A DNA stretch of 64,000 bases, taken from positions 1,860,001-1,924,000 of the forward strand of contig NC_068562.1 in NCBI RefSeq assembly GCF_022201045.2. Reading direction: 5' to 3'. Of the stretch, positions 36,776-49,474 are shown in pieces. Each line of letters begins with the position of its first letter. Within the stretch, counting starts at the first letter, position 1. A program made the translations under genes and the position numbers. Source of the DNA: Citrus sinensis (Eukaryota; Streptophyta; Magnoliopsida; Sapindales; Rutaceae). The notes beneath the pieces were generated by a model. It was given only the letters and a program-made list of their open reading frames with translations, made no database searches and was not told the DNA's origin.

Positions 36776-39700
36776 TGTAGAAAAATGTGCTTAATTTAGT
36801 TACTGCAAGTGCCTCTCCAAAGAGCGATGCTCGTGTAGATATCAAAATTTGAACTTCTACGTAATCACCAGCAACTGGGTTCCGCTTATCACTGATAACA
36901 TTATCTCTATCCAGCAAAGGCCGATTTACAAATGCAACTCTATGTCCTCTATCACTTTTGCCAACAAGCTCTGTATCTGGAGCTTTCTTGTTAGGCCCTT
37001 CAACCAATACAAGTTGGACAGTCCCAACTTGGGAATCATAACATTGACCTGTGCTCTCTCGAAAAGCTTCAATAAGTTCTGTAAGTCTCCTCTGCTTAAC
37101 TTCCTCAGGAACATCATCGACATAGTTTCTATGGGCATGAGTTCTCTCCCTCATGCTGTATGCAAACATGTATGCCATATCATAACCAACAGCTTTCATC
37201 AGGGTTAGTGTATCTGCATGTTCTTCCTCAGTTTCTCCGCAAAAACCTACAGACATAAATCCAGATAATTAGCTAGCAGCACCACTGACTGGTAAAAATT
37301 TTCAGAGTGAAGTAAATTCAAGAAAAGAGGCCATAAATAATGGGTGTCTGCCAGGAATTATATCTCCCTGAGCGTCAAACACCTGAACATCAATGAAATG
37401 TGCCGCCACACTCTAAAAAGGATTGTCAGGATAGAAATTATAGCTTCTCATAACAGATTGAAGGAGGAACTCATTTACCATTCAATCAAACAAATTTAGA
37501 TATTTACATACAAAAATGGCGCATGTTCAATATTATAATGTATGTGATGCAACAATTATATCGACAACCTAACACATAAATACAAAGCATGATTTGTGAC
37601 ATATATGAACCAAACTACTAGCTACAACCGTCTGTGAGGGCAGACATACAGGTACAAGCATGGGGCTAGGAGGACAAGTACTACTACAGCCTTTACAAGA
37701 GCCCGAGTAATAATAAGACTTGAATATTTACCAAAACATTAAGTTCAAAAGCTCTCATAGAATTAAATTTGACTACGATTAATAATCTAATCTTCCATCA
37801 TCTTAAGTAAAAATATAAAGACCACCTCTATTGTTACATAAAAAGATCACCTCTATTGTTGCATATAAAGATCACCTCTATTGTTGCCTTGATCACTTCT
37901 AGAAAGCTTAAATTATGCCCAAAAAATACATTGCAGGGAGTCAAAGACCATGAAATGCAAGTCTAGCATTTTCACATATTTTTATTCACCCAAATACTTC
38001 TCAGAAATACTAATGTATGGAACAAGTCTTCTTCATCTTTCAAAGGAAATTGTCTAATCAAGTTATGGGTATAAAGGACGCTATAAAATTAAAATAACAA
38101 GAGAATCACTTACCACATATGAAATCACTACTTAATCCCACATCCGGAATAATTTGTCTAATCTTTTGCACAAGATCTAAGTATGCCTCTCTGGTATATC
38201 CCCGACGCATTCTTTCAAGTACTGCGCTATTCCCCGTTTGTGCAGGCAAATGGATATATTTGCAAACATTGGGCCTATCTCGCATTATATATAACAACTC
38301 ATCTGGGAAATCTTTAGGATGTGGGGATGTATATCTGAATCTCATCTCAGGAAACTCTAAGGAAAGTCGATCCAAGAGATCAGCAAAGCGCAAACCCATT
38401 TTTTTCACTTTACACATGCTGTTAAAACCTTCACTAAGCCTCCAATTAGCTCCTGGCTCAACTTCTTTTTCCATCCCAGATGTATCATTGTAGCTGTTCA
38501 CATTCTGACCAAGAAGTGTTACCTCCTTCACGCCTTCTTTCCAAAGCTCTGCCACCTCCTTAACTATTGATTCCACTGGACGTGATCGCTCTCTACCTCT
38601 TGTAAAAGGAACAATGCAGAATGAGCACATATTATTGCAACCTCTCATCACTGAAACAAAAGCAGTAACAGAATTTTTTGAGATTCGAACAGGACTAATA
38701 TCAGCATAAGTCTCCTCAAGTGAAAGAAGAGTGTTGATCCCCTTTTGACCATAGTCTACTTCTTCGAGTAAACGTGGCAAGTCTCTGTAAGCATCAGGGC
38801 CACACACAACATCAACCATCTTATCCGCATCCAGTATCTTGTCTTTTAACCTCTCAGCCATACATCCCAATACAACTATTTTCGGAGGGTGCTTGGATTG
38901 TGACCTGCCTGTTGCAACATTTTTCTTCCATTCCCTCTTTAGAAACCAAAAATAATTTAGCCTCTGCCACACTTTATGCTCTGCATAGTCCCTTATAGCA
39001 CAGGTGTTAATAAAAATGACCTCAGCATTCTCAGGAACATTGATGACTTCACTATATCCAGCATTCTTCATTATGGAAAGTACAATCTCCATATCATTGA
39101 CATTCATTTGACAACCATATGTCTCTTGATAGATACGACCTTGTGAATGTACTTCAGAACCAGTCGCTGACGAAACCTCAGAAGCTGGGGCAAGACTGAA
39201 GAGGGAAAAAAAGAGAAAACTTACGCTAAGAGTTCTATTTCACAAACTCTTCAGTCATCGAAAAGTAAAACATTATGGACTCGGTGAACGAATGCTTGAT
39301 AGAACAAAAAATTAAAAAATCAAATATAAAACAGCCAATGTTCGCAAGAAATATGCATGTATATATCCAATCCTATTTCTAACTCTTCTTCTACATCTCT
39401 CCTCCTTACCCTGTTGGGTAAGATTATATGTCATATAGCAATAATCACCCTCCGGCATAAAGCTTTAACATCGAGGAAACTAGTAATTGAAACGAGATCA
39501 CGAAACAACAAAAATAAAGTTAAGAAAGATAATAAAATTAACAATAATAACTATGAAAGAACTCTCGAACAGTACAAAATACTATGTATCAATGATTCTT
39601 CGTATGCGAGTGAACTTACTCAGCCAGTGGCTGGGAGGCGGTGAGAGAAGATTGGGCGATGAAGTGGTGGAGGCCGGGGCCATCAGGAAGGTCAAGAGAA

Positions 39701-39903
39701 GAGTGAGAGAAGTTTCTAGATAGATTAAGAGAGAAGCTGCGCTTGAGTTGACGAGTCGTCAAACGGCGAGCGCAACGCGGATCGAGAGAAGTCTCTGGAT
39801 ATGAAGAGAGGAACCGCAGGCTAAAACAGCAGCGTTTCTGTATTCTGAAGCGAAGAAGCGCGCATTGTGGTTGGTTTAATATTGACGACAGAGAAGACGC
39901 CAT
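36540..39903 (-). CDS. MiaB/CDK5RAP1-like tRNA methylthiotransferase, C-terminus altered by a transposon, 690 aa
   Basis: Radical-SAM methylthiotransferase that would add a methylthio group to i6A37 of organellar tRNAs. Exons are 39903-39620, 39195-38114 and 37246-36540. Residues 1 to about 60 are Ser/Arg/Leu-rich and look like an organelle transit peptide. The UPF0004 domain has three cluster cysteines (Cys123 in YGCQMN, Cys160 in NTCA, Cys206 in LGCMAER). The radical-SAM motif has Cys281, Cys285 and Cys288 ([10 protein letters not shown]). A TRAM-like domain follows near the end. Host coding runs to Tyr612; the reading frame then enters the element at 35903-36775, adding 78 residues before a stop at 36540. 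Removing the element and one target copy gives a 12-residue host tail (NVDKEAVACARS) and a stop at 35856-35858, clearly the older end. Whether the altered protein works is unknown; all catalytic motifs are upstream. Confidence 0.88.
37817..37890. repeat. Short tandem repeat in methylthiotransferase intron 2
   Basis: Three imperfect units built on AAAGATCACCTCTATTGTTG, spaced about 25 bases apart, lie in the intron between 38114 and 37246. Confidence 0.75.
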
Positions 39904-41039
39904 CGAAGGCGCAGGAGAGAGACTGAGAGAGTCTGCTGAGAAACTGGAAGTCTGGAAGTGGAAGTTGGATAGGGCTATCGAAATTAGACAGGGATTTGTC
40001 CCCGCTATACCCTAAAGGTTAAGGTATTTATCCAATTACATCCCATAATTTAAAATTTTTTTTATATATCTTTTTCAATGTGTAATTACAAAATTACCCC
40101 AATTTAATTCTTCAAATTTCAAAATCTGCCTTCACGAGCTACCAAACACAACGCCTGTTCTGCTGCTGCAAGTTCATCCACCACATTAAAGGCTACAAAA
40201 TCACCGAATTAAAGACTGAAAATTCACCGAACTAAAGGTCATTAACCACATTTACACTTATTTTTTACTTTATAAAGAGAATTTATGGTGCATAATTGTT
40301 AGGGTTATATGCATTAGGGTTTTAAAAAACAAATTACCCACATGATTTTGGTCATTATCTTGCTTATTTACTGATAATCTTTCTTGCTGGTAATGTAATG
40401 AAGCTTCTTTAACTTGTGAATTTGAAATTGAAGAGAGTGAATTCATAGCTCTTTAATAATGGTTGTGGGAGTTCCTAATTAAATATTATCCTTATGAATT
40501 TTCGGTTATGGCTACACTAGTTTATGCATTAGATCTTTATATAATTTTACTTGTTGTTTATAGTTGAACTTCATCCATGGGAATTATATATTAATTTTCT
40601 TCAGCTGCGTATGCATTCGTTATGCTACAATATGAGTTTTCTCTATTATTTGCTGTAGAACCTTTATTTTACAATTCTAATTTATTAACAATTTGCTATT
40701 TGTTTCAGCATAAAACTATTGATAGTACACTATTAATAAATGTGTTTTGAACGACTTGTGAATTTTGAAACAATGTTGGATCATTTTATTAATTTGTTTC
40801 ACTATGAGGCTATTGATTGAAGAAGTCACATAGCATTTAGGATTTGATATTATTGTGCAGCAAATGTTGTTGTATATATTTCCAACTAGTTAACTATTGG
40901 AGAATTGCCCTTTAATACACTCGTCCTAGACTTGTTTTTAGTTTTTGACAATTAGTTCATGAAGCTGTGATAAAGTCATTGAACAAATTAATTGCATTTT
41001 ATTTGATTAATAATGTTATATTAGAAAAGAGAAAAAGAG

Positions 41040-41239
41040 GAATAACTTGTGGTTTACAAATTTGTCAGGAAAATTTGTCCACTAGTGGTGACTGTGGAGC
41101 ATTTTTGTTGCGGTACTTGGAGGTCCTAGTCCACGAACTTGATGTTAATTCATACTGCCAACAAGATCATGTTACACAATTTCGACAAGCCTTGGCTGTA
41201 AAATTATTTGGGCATAGGTCATGGAAAAAAACTTTGTAG
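41040..41239 (+). pseudogene. Ulp1-like cysteine protease remnant, probably transposon-derived
   Basis: An open frame to 41239 ends with a segment containing SGDCGAFLLRYLEVLVHEL. It resembles the active-site GDCG(V/A)F..KY.E region at the C-terminus of Ulp1/C48 peptidases. In plants such domains are often carried by Mutator-like transposons and end soon after this point, as here. Only this terminal piece is present; the catalytic His and Asp region was not found upstream. It is called a relic, although the frame itself is open. Confidence 0.5.
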
Positions 41240-41401
41240 TGTCATTTTTTGGATTATGAGATGTAATAGTTGTAATGAGGATGTTGTTGATATTTGATGT
41301 CATTAAAGACAATTGACAGCATTAATATATTTTATTTCTTTGTTATTTATATTAATGATAGATAAGATAGTTTGCACAATATATGCACAAGGAATACACT
41401 A

Positions 41402-41937
41402 TAAGAGAATACACGACTGCAGTCGGGTATTTGCACAGATACACGACTGCGGTCGGGTATTTGGAAATAAACATAATACGCTCTGTGACAAAATACTCGA
41501 CTGCAGTCGGGTATTTGCACAGATACACGACTGCGGTCGGGTATTTAGAAATAAACATAATAAGCTGTGACAAAATACTCGACTGCAGTCGGGTATTTAC
41601 ATAGATACACAACTGCGGTCGGGTATTTGGAAATAAACATAATAAGCTCTGTGATAAAATACTCGACTGTAGTTGGGTATTTGCACAGATACACGACTGT
41701 AGTCGGGTATTTACAAATAAAAATAACAAGCTCTCTGTGACAAAATACTCGACTGCAGTCGAGTATTTGCACAGATACACGACTATGGTCGAGTATTTAG
41801 AAATAAATATGACAAGCTCTCTGTGACAATCGGGTATTTGCACAGATACACAACTGTAGTCGAGTATTTAGAAATAAACATGACCAGTTTTGTAACAGCC
41901 AAAATACACGATTGTACTCGGGTATGTGCACAGAATA
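41402..41937. repeat. Tandem array of ~84-bp units with 12-bp palindromes
   Basis: About six and a half imperfect units. Each has two blocks: ACTCGACTGCAGTCGGGTAT, then a spacer TTGCACAGATAC, then ACGACTGCGGTCGGGTATTT, then an AT-rich spacer ending GCTCTGTGACAAA. The core CGACTGCAGTCG is a perfect 12-bp palindrome. Because units are close to 84 bases (28 codons), several frames stay open across the array, which produces spurious ORFs on both strands. Related palindromes (ACGACTATAGTC, CACGACTACGGTCGTG, ACACGACTGTTGTCGTGT) recur singly at about 42320-42555. Confidence 0.85.
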
Positions 41938-43224
41938 AAAACTCTTTTCAATCATTCATTATATTGGTGACACAATCAATATAGATTTTAAACATATCAA
42001 ACTTCAAATAAATGAAACTAACTATAGTCCGATTGCCTATCAAATAACACAAATCCAATAGTTATTGAAATCGTAAATAAGTCGTAATATAATAGAAGTT
42101 GTTTAACATTCATCATAAATTTTTAGCATATTCAACCCAAACACTCGGTCCATATTTTATAAGTCTCTGGTTGCCTCCCTTCAATACTTGTTCTTAAAAA
42201 GTCACACAAACATGTTTATTCATCTGCGAAACAAAAATGTAGAAATTTATCACTAAATATGAAAGATATTAAAAAAATTAAAACAACAAAAAATAACAAG
42301 TATATAAGGTTCATAGTAGTCGTGTAACTTATTAACAATTATAGTATTTAAGTTTATACGTACACGTTAGTAGTCGTGTAACTTATTAACACACACGACT
42401 ATAGTCTAGTAATAGTAAAAGGATATATATAGTGAAAAAAATATATTTTTTGAACCAATAGAATAATAAGGTGTCATAATAATTGAAATTTTTTGCACAT
42501 TTTCACGACTACGGTCGTGTAAATACATACATACACGACTGTTGTCGTGTATGTCGGGTGCAGAAAAAAATTTGACAACAACTTCAGATTTTAACGAATG
42601 TAGTTATAAAATCCATCAAATAACAGTCATATGATGCAAATGTAATGAAAATATGAGTTGCTTTAGTGTTTATCACAAACCAAACAAAACCCTAAAAATA
42701 ATATAATGTCAACAAATTGAATAGATAGCCCAAAATAAAATAAAAAAAGTTTCAAATACCTTATTCATGGGATGAATAATACACCCAGCTGCAAACAAAC
42801 TCAATGCATTAGCTGTTTGTGAGTGATTTTGAGTGTGGTGTGAGTTTTTGTATAGATGATAAATACGTGAAAAGCAAAGAGTGTTGTGAGTTGTGTGTGT
42901 GTTTTATATTTTTCTTTAGGGATATTTTAGACAATGTACTACATAAAAAGACATACTTAGATAATTTTCAAACATGGGGTATATTTAACTAAATACACTA
43001 CTTTTAAGGCATATTTAATTAAAAACCCTGAAATTAGAAGCCATAGTGTTATAATTTCGAAACGCATCGTTTTGGGAAATTCGTCTAGAACGACACCGTC
43101 TTTTCGCATTTGGTTTTGGATATCATATTTGATTGCCCTGCCCGGCAAGTGGAGGGCACTATAGTCATTCGCTTGCCTATAACTGCCTCCCAATAACTCC
43201 TTGCTACAGCGGCAACGGAAGGAA

Positions 43225-46200
43225 ATGATAAAGCTGATGGACAAGTGGAGAATTACTAATCGTCTTCTTAACCATTCATCGAAATTGATCTTCGATCGTC
43301 GATTAAGTGCTAATTCTCACAATTCAGTTTTCCGTTCTGCTCTAGGTGCTATTATTAATTATTACCGCTATCACATCATCATCGTTATCTTTTTTTTTTT
43401 TTTAATTTATTGATTCTTCATGCACTGTAACAGAATATAGTGAAAGTTTGGTAAAAAGAGGTTTCGGAAATGCAAGTACAATACGGTACAGATGTTTTGG
43501 TTCAGAAGCTACGAAATTTGAAAGAAACGCAGCGTTTTCGACGTTGAATTCTGAGGATGTAAGCTATTTTAAGGAACTATTAGGTGAAAAAAGTGTAATT
43601 CAGGATGAAGATGTGTTGCTGGCTGCAAATGAAGATTGGATGAGAAAATACAGAGGTTCTAGTAAGCTTCTGTTACAACCAAGGACCACTAATGAGGTCT
43701 GCTTCTTCTTTCCTTTTTGTAAGGAATTTCTAGAGTAATATTTAGTTTATTTGCTGAGATTTCTATTGACAGCTTATGTGAGCTAAGGCTATATTGTTGG
43801 ATGCTAAAGATATTTTGTAGCATTCCTGAAATTGGCTGAAAGTCAAGGGCCTCTTATGGATATATTTGATCAATTTCTTTTTGCAGGTCTCTCAGATTCT
43901 TAAATACTGTAATTCTAGGTTATTGGCCGTTGTTCCCCAAGGTGGAAACACTGGTCTTGTAGGTGGAAGTGTTCCTGTTTTTGACGAGGTAATTTAGTTG
44001 TTCTTCTACTAGTTTTTGGTATTCTAACTTGCTCTTCCAGCTGAAATGAGTATACCTGTTTTTGTATTAGGTTTGAAACATATGTGATACCCCCTTCCTT
44101 TTCATTTACAAGTCTATTTTACTAGTTTTCTGCATATAATTATGCAGGTGATCATCAATATGGGTTCAATGAATAACATAATAACCTTTGACAAGGTATA
44201 CATTTCAGACCTTTTTTTGGGTAGTTGCGGTTTCAAATTTCCTCGCTTTCTATAAATAAATGTTCACATGACGGACATTTTTTCTTTCTCTTTTTGGGTT
44301 TTGGGTTTTGGCAGCCAATTCTTCCAGTTTTTTTCCTTTTTGAGACCTATTTTCTATTTATACATAGATATTGCTGGAGTGGTTACTATCAGGGGGGAAA
44401 AAAAGTGGTTTTTATGCTTAATGACTTTGCAGCAACATTAGCATGAGCTTGGTCATGAAATAACAGTTTTATACTTTTTTCAGGGCAGTGGGGTACTGGT
44501 ATGTGAAGCAGGATGCATATTGGAGAACCTGGTTTCTTTCCTGGACGACCATGGGTAAATGCCTACTGTACTCATATTTTTCCTTTTTGCAGGATCTGTA
44601 ACATATTGAAGTTTATTAGGGAAACAGGAACACTTATTGTATGGTAATATGACAATCTGATTCAGGTTTTATAGCAAATTTGTGCAGAAACTCTGTCAAT
44701 GCAAAAGAATAATATTCCTATTAAATTGTTGACAATTTCCTGCTTTGATTCTGTATTACGTAGCTGAGCATCTCTAAATTTAGTATAGTTTCAGTTTATA
44801 TTTGACATATCTATTCTCATCTTATTTAAGTAAATTATTCTTCCATCCAGATTTATTATGCCACTGGACTTAGGGGCAAAAGGGAGCTGTCAAATTGGTG
44901 GAAACGTCTCAACTAATGCTGGTGGTTTGCGCCTTGTCCGTTATGGTTCACTACATGGAAATGTACTTGGTAAGGTTTGTTAATATTTATCGAACTTTAA
45001 TGAATAGGGAAAAGGACTATCGTTTCTTCTATTGAACACAAATCTTTCATTTTTTGCTTCTACTCATTTCAGATCTCTCAAATATTTATTGAGTCTTGTT
45101 TTTTATCCTTTTTCCATAAACTCCTTTGTCTTGTCTCATCTCCAGGCCTTGAAGCTGTTTTAGCAAATGGTGATGTAATTGACATGCTTGGAACTTTACG
45201 TAAAGATAATACTGGTTATGACTTAAAGCATCTATTTATAGGTATGTGCTAACTCTATTATACAGATGTGTGACACAAGTATAATTTTCAGTGGAGGGTT
45301 CAATTCCATGCATTGGTGCTATCTTTGATGTAGGAAGTGAAGGATCCTTGGGAATTGTAACCAAAGTTTCTATACATACTCCTCCAAAACTATCTTCGGT
45401 TAATTTAGCTTTCCTTGCATGCAGAGATTATTTCAGCTGTCAGGTATGATCAGTTTTCTCTTCCTCAATTTTTTTTTTCCTTTGGTGTACAATTTTATTA
45501 ATTAATCCATTGATATGAAATGATTTGTTTATTCTTTTATCCTGTTTCTTGTTATTGGCATCACTTGAGAGTTGCAAATGGTTTGGTGGCTGGAGTTTAT
45601 GTCTACATTGATCAGTTTGTTTTCGTAATTATAAGTTTATAACATTAGCCAATCTAACAGGCAATCTGGACTTTAGGTTGATATCTTCTGCATTCACGCT
45701 TGAGGTTTCTGTTGGAAATTTCTGATAATGTACATTGTCACTTGACAATCTAGTTATAATTTGCAAATTTTCCTTAATTATATTGTGGGAGACTGAAGTT
45801 GAAGCAGAAATCATCTTTCTAACTTCCTTTAGTTTTTGTCAAGTAAGGTACTTTTTTCCTGCTGATCTTGATTCTTTTATGTTTGCTAGAAACTTCTGCG
45901 GGAAGCAAAGAGGAAACTTGGGGAGATTCTATCTGCATTTGAGTTTTTGGATAACCAGTCAATGGATTTGGTGAGCTTTTGTTGAGTACCGCTTAACACT
46001 GCAGTTTCCGCTTAACCCGAAAGACCCACTTAGACTATATTGTTGTTCTTATTCTTGCCTGTTGACGATTAATCACTTAGAAATTGCAGTTTCATCTAAA
46101 GCTAGCTATGAACTCCATTTGAAATTTGATGCAAAACTAATCCAATTCAAGATTTTGTAAGTCCTAAGTTGGCTTTAGATTTTGTTGTATATTCTTGACC

Positions 46201-49200
46201 TGGTGATTGAATATAATAAACCCAAGCTTTGTGTGATAGTTTGTTTATTTATGACATCTTTGGACAATTCTTCATGACTTTGATTTTAGGGTGAAGCAAA
46301 AGAGACTTCCTAGACTGTCTAACTAATGTTAGCTTTAATGGTCAACTTTAATATACTTTTTGATGAAATATCTTGCAACATTTTAACTGATCTTTTATTC
46401 ATGATAATATTGTTCAACACTGACCTGTTGTTACAATACTATTTTGAGTTAAGTTGCGCCCATGTGTATAAGTGTATTTGCTTGTAATCTACTTGTCATT
46501 CTTTGTAATGAGCGAGAAAATTCAGAACTTCTGTAATCTCATCATTGTTCTGTCTAATAGCTTACATGCTTTTCGATTGGACTGAGCTGCACGAACATAT
46601 ACTTTCTTATGTATAAAGGAATTTTCTTCTAGAGGTCACACTGTTATGCTTTTTAAGATGACGTTGGTGACTATAATTTTGATCTTCTGTTTCATTATCA
46701 GAATGTACTTCCTGTTTTATCTGTCAGGTTTTAACTTATTTGGAAGGTGTTAGGAATCCATTCTCTTCCTCAATGCACAACTTCTATGTTTTGATTGAGA
46801 CAACAGGCAGTGAAGAATCTTATGATAGGTAACGTCTTGCTAAATGTCATCATTTATTTCAAGTTTAAATTCTGAATGCAAAATGAAGGAGAGCATAGTC
46901 GACATTTTAGGCCGTGTCTAGCATTTTTTTCTAATTGGTGTGTTCTCGAACAAAAATGAAAATGGTGTTCTTTGATGGGCTATTTTGTAGATTTGGGAAT
47001 GAGAGTAGCTAGAAAGTGTTTGGTAAGACTAATGGAAAATGAAAAAAATGTGATCATGCATTCAGTATAGAGTTTTTAAAATATTTTTAATCATATAATA
47101 ACGCATATCTATGATAAAACCCAAAAAAAAAAAAATGGAATGATGTATGGTTGAATCTGTTTTTGATTCATTATAACTCATTTATATTACACAAATAACA
47201 CGATCAATATAATTAACCTTAAAAGATTCCCCCCCACCTTTTTTTCTGGTCACGGAACATATCTTACATTATCTCTGAAGTTAGTTCTGTGCGTAAGGTC
47301 TGGGAAGGATCCCATTTTGGGGAAACATCCAAATCAACTATTAGGTGTTTCCTCTTTTCTAATTATAGACATGAAAACTTGGTTTGTATGTTTTTTGGGT
47401 CTATTTTCACAAAACAGCAACTGAAGAAATGTCGCACTTGTTTTCTGGAAACAAAAGTGTAAATGGGCATAGGAAAACAATACTGGACAGGCCCTTATGT
47501 TTTTCTCGTTTTCATCTAAATTTAACTTAGAATTCAAGACTAGAATAAATTTATGACTTGTTGTCATACTTACAGCCAACTGATTACGAAACTAAGGCAT
47601 TCTCTTGAATTAAAAATATTGATTTTGTTTTTTTGGTTGTTCCCAACATTTGACACCATCTTTCATGGATGCAAATAACATCCTCCATTTGTATATATCC
47701 TTCATTTCTATATTCATCCTGCATCTTCCCTGTTTACTATCACGATGAGGGTGCATATTTTTGGATCCTTTCCATGATGTATTTAACTTTTCTAATTTCC
47801 TCCTTGTTGGATAACATGTTCACATACTAAGATTCTGCAATATGATATTGATGTCCTCAGAGAGAAGCTTGAGGCCTTCCTACTTAGTTCAATGGAGGGT
47901 GGATTGATTTCTGATGGTGTTATTGCACAAGACATAAATCAAGCTTCTTCATTCTGGCGAATACGTGAGGTACCCAATTTTAACTCAATTTATTATCCTT
48001 GTGTGCAAGATTATTTAAATTTATAACTATTGTGGACCATCCTACTGTTGGTATTACTTCAGATCATGAATGTGTAAAATGGCAATAGCTTTTTCTGATC
48101 TGTGCATTCATTTTTACACTAATGCACCCCTCCACTTTTATAGATCTCCACTAGATAACTGGTGGATTTTACAACTGTGATTTGAGTCAATAAAAGCATT
48201 GTTAGTATGGTTTGCCATGTAACTTTGCTCTTGATATTTTTAATCTGCCAAGATTTTATATTCTATGACTTGTTATCTCCTGTTGACAATTATGTTTAAG
48301 AGTTGGGAGTCAATTATTTTCTTGGTCTTCCCAATCCTTCCAATAGTGTGGGATTTCATTGTTGCAATGATGAATTGATCATTATCCACAAGTAAAGTAT
48401 TCTGCTTCATCTGCTTTACTCAGTTTCGTCCTTTGTTGTCTTGTAATTCTAAAATTATATAGGTTATTTAGCATTAGGATTTCTTATTTTGTTCTTTATT
48501 GTTAAACTAATTTAGTGCTTGCGAAAAAAAGAAAGTTATTTTCATTTTATGTAATAAGACTTTTTCTTGATCTTTCAAGTTGATTACAGGGTATAGCAGA
48601 AGCATTAATGAAAGCAGGGGCTGTTTATAAATATGATTTATCATTACCTATTGAAAAGATGTATGATCTTGTCGAAAAAATGCGACAAAGACTTGGTAAG
48701 GCAGCTTATAATTTTATTGACTATGAAATATTGTTTCCTGTTCAGCAGAGTAGGCATACAAGCCCTTAGCAGGGATTTGATGTGAACTTTTAGTATTCGT
48801 CTGGGGCTAATACAGTTTTTATTCAAAATTTTCATATTGAGAAACAACCATCTCATATGTCCTTAAGTTATTGGGAATGACCTGTTGAAATTTCATGAAT
48901 GTTGTGTTATATTCTTGGAAAACCTTGTTAATAACCATATTAATCTATTTAAAATTTTAGGTGAGACAGCCAAAGTAATAGGTTATGGTCACCTAGGCGA
49001 TGGCAATTTACATCTTAATATTTCAGCTCCACGTTATGATGATATGGTAATTTCTGTGGCCTAACTCAAAGGCTTGATTATATTCCTCTGCTTTTTCTTT
49101 ATTATTTCTATGCATTCTGGATATGTAACGTCACAGATTTTTGCACAAATTGAACCTTATGTCTATGAATGGACATCTGAGCACCGTGGAAGCATTAGTG

Positions 49201-49474
49201 CTGAGCATGGTCTGGGATTGATGAAAGCTAATAAGATTTTCTATAGTAAATCACCCAAAACGGTAAGTTCTTTTCTTCTGTCCAGTTCTTTTGGAAATAG
49301 AAAATGTTACTGTAGTTTTATTTTGTATATGATGACTTGTTGCTCCGAGCAAAAACTAATACGAAGAATTTACCTGGACAGGTTCAACTAATGAGCTCAA
49401 TCAAAAAGTTATTGGATCCCAACGGTATACTCAATCCGTATAAAGTCCTACCTCACTCCCTCAGTAATCACTGA
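43225..49474 (+). CDS. D2HGDH: D-2-hydroxyglutarate dehydrogenase, mitochondrial, 543 aa
   Basis: Mitochondrial FAD-linked dehydrogenase that oxidises D-2-hydroxyglutarate to 2-oxoglutarate and passes electrons to ETF, linked to lysine breakdown in plants. Fifteen exons: 43225-43345, 43434-43696, 43887-43988, 44148-44195, 44484-44554, 44851-44969, 45146-45241, 45334-45443, 45890-45970, 46728-46828, 47861-47969, 48590-48695, 48961-49046, 49137-49262, 49382-49474. They sum to 544 codons. A basic presequence covers about the first 60 residues; a second in-frame Met 12 bases later could also start. The PCMH FAD domain has [14 protein letters not shown] and [20 protein letters not shown]. The C-terminal FAD-oxidase domain has [13 protein letters not shown] and SAEHGLG with its metal-binding His residues. 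It ends [13 protein letters not shown], as in the family. Confidence 0.95.

Larger units (their letters stand above)
39904..43224. other. Region between two divergent genes, with transposon debris
   Basis: This lies between the methylthiotransferase (minus) and D2HGDH (plus) starts and so holds both promoters at its ends. The middle carries an Ulp1-like protease remnant (about 41040-41239), a tandem array (41402-41937) and scattered copies of the array's palindrome to 42555. The tract 42815-42910 is rich in GTGTG. The remainder, 39990-40960, shows no recognisable feature. Confidence 0.5.

Noticed and set aside
41352-41843. A 163-codon open frame (minus) and others across the tandem array
   Set aside because: The frames persist only because repeat units are close to a multiple of three and lack stops in several frames; the product is pure repeat with no domain.
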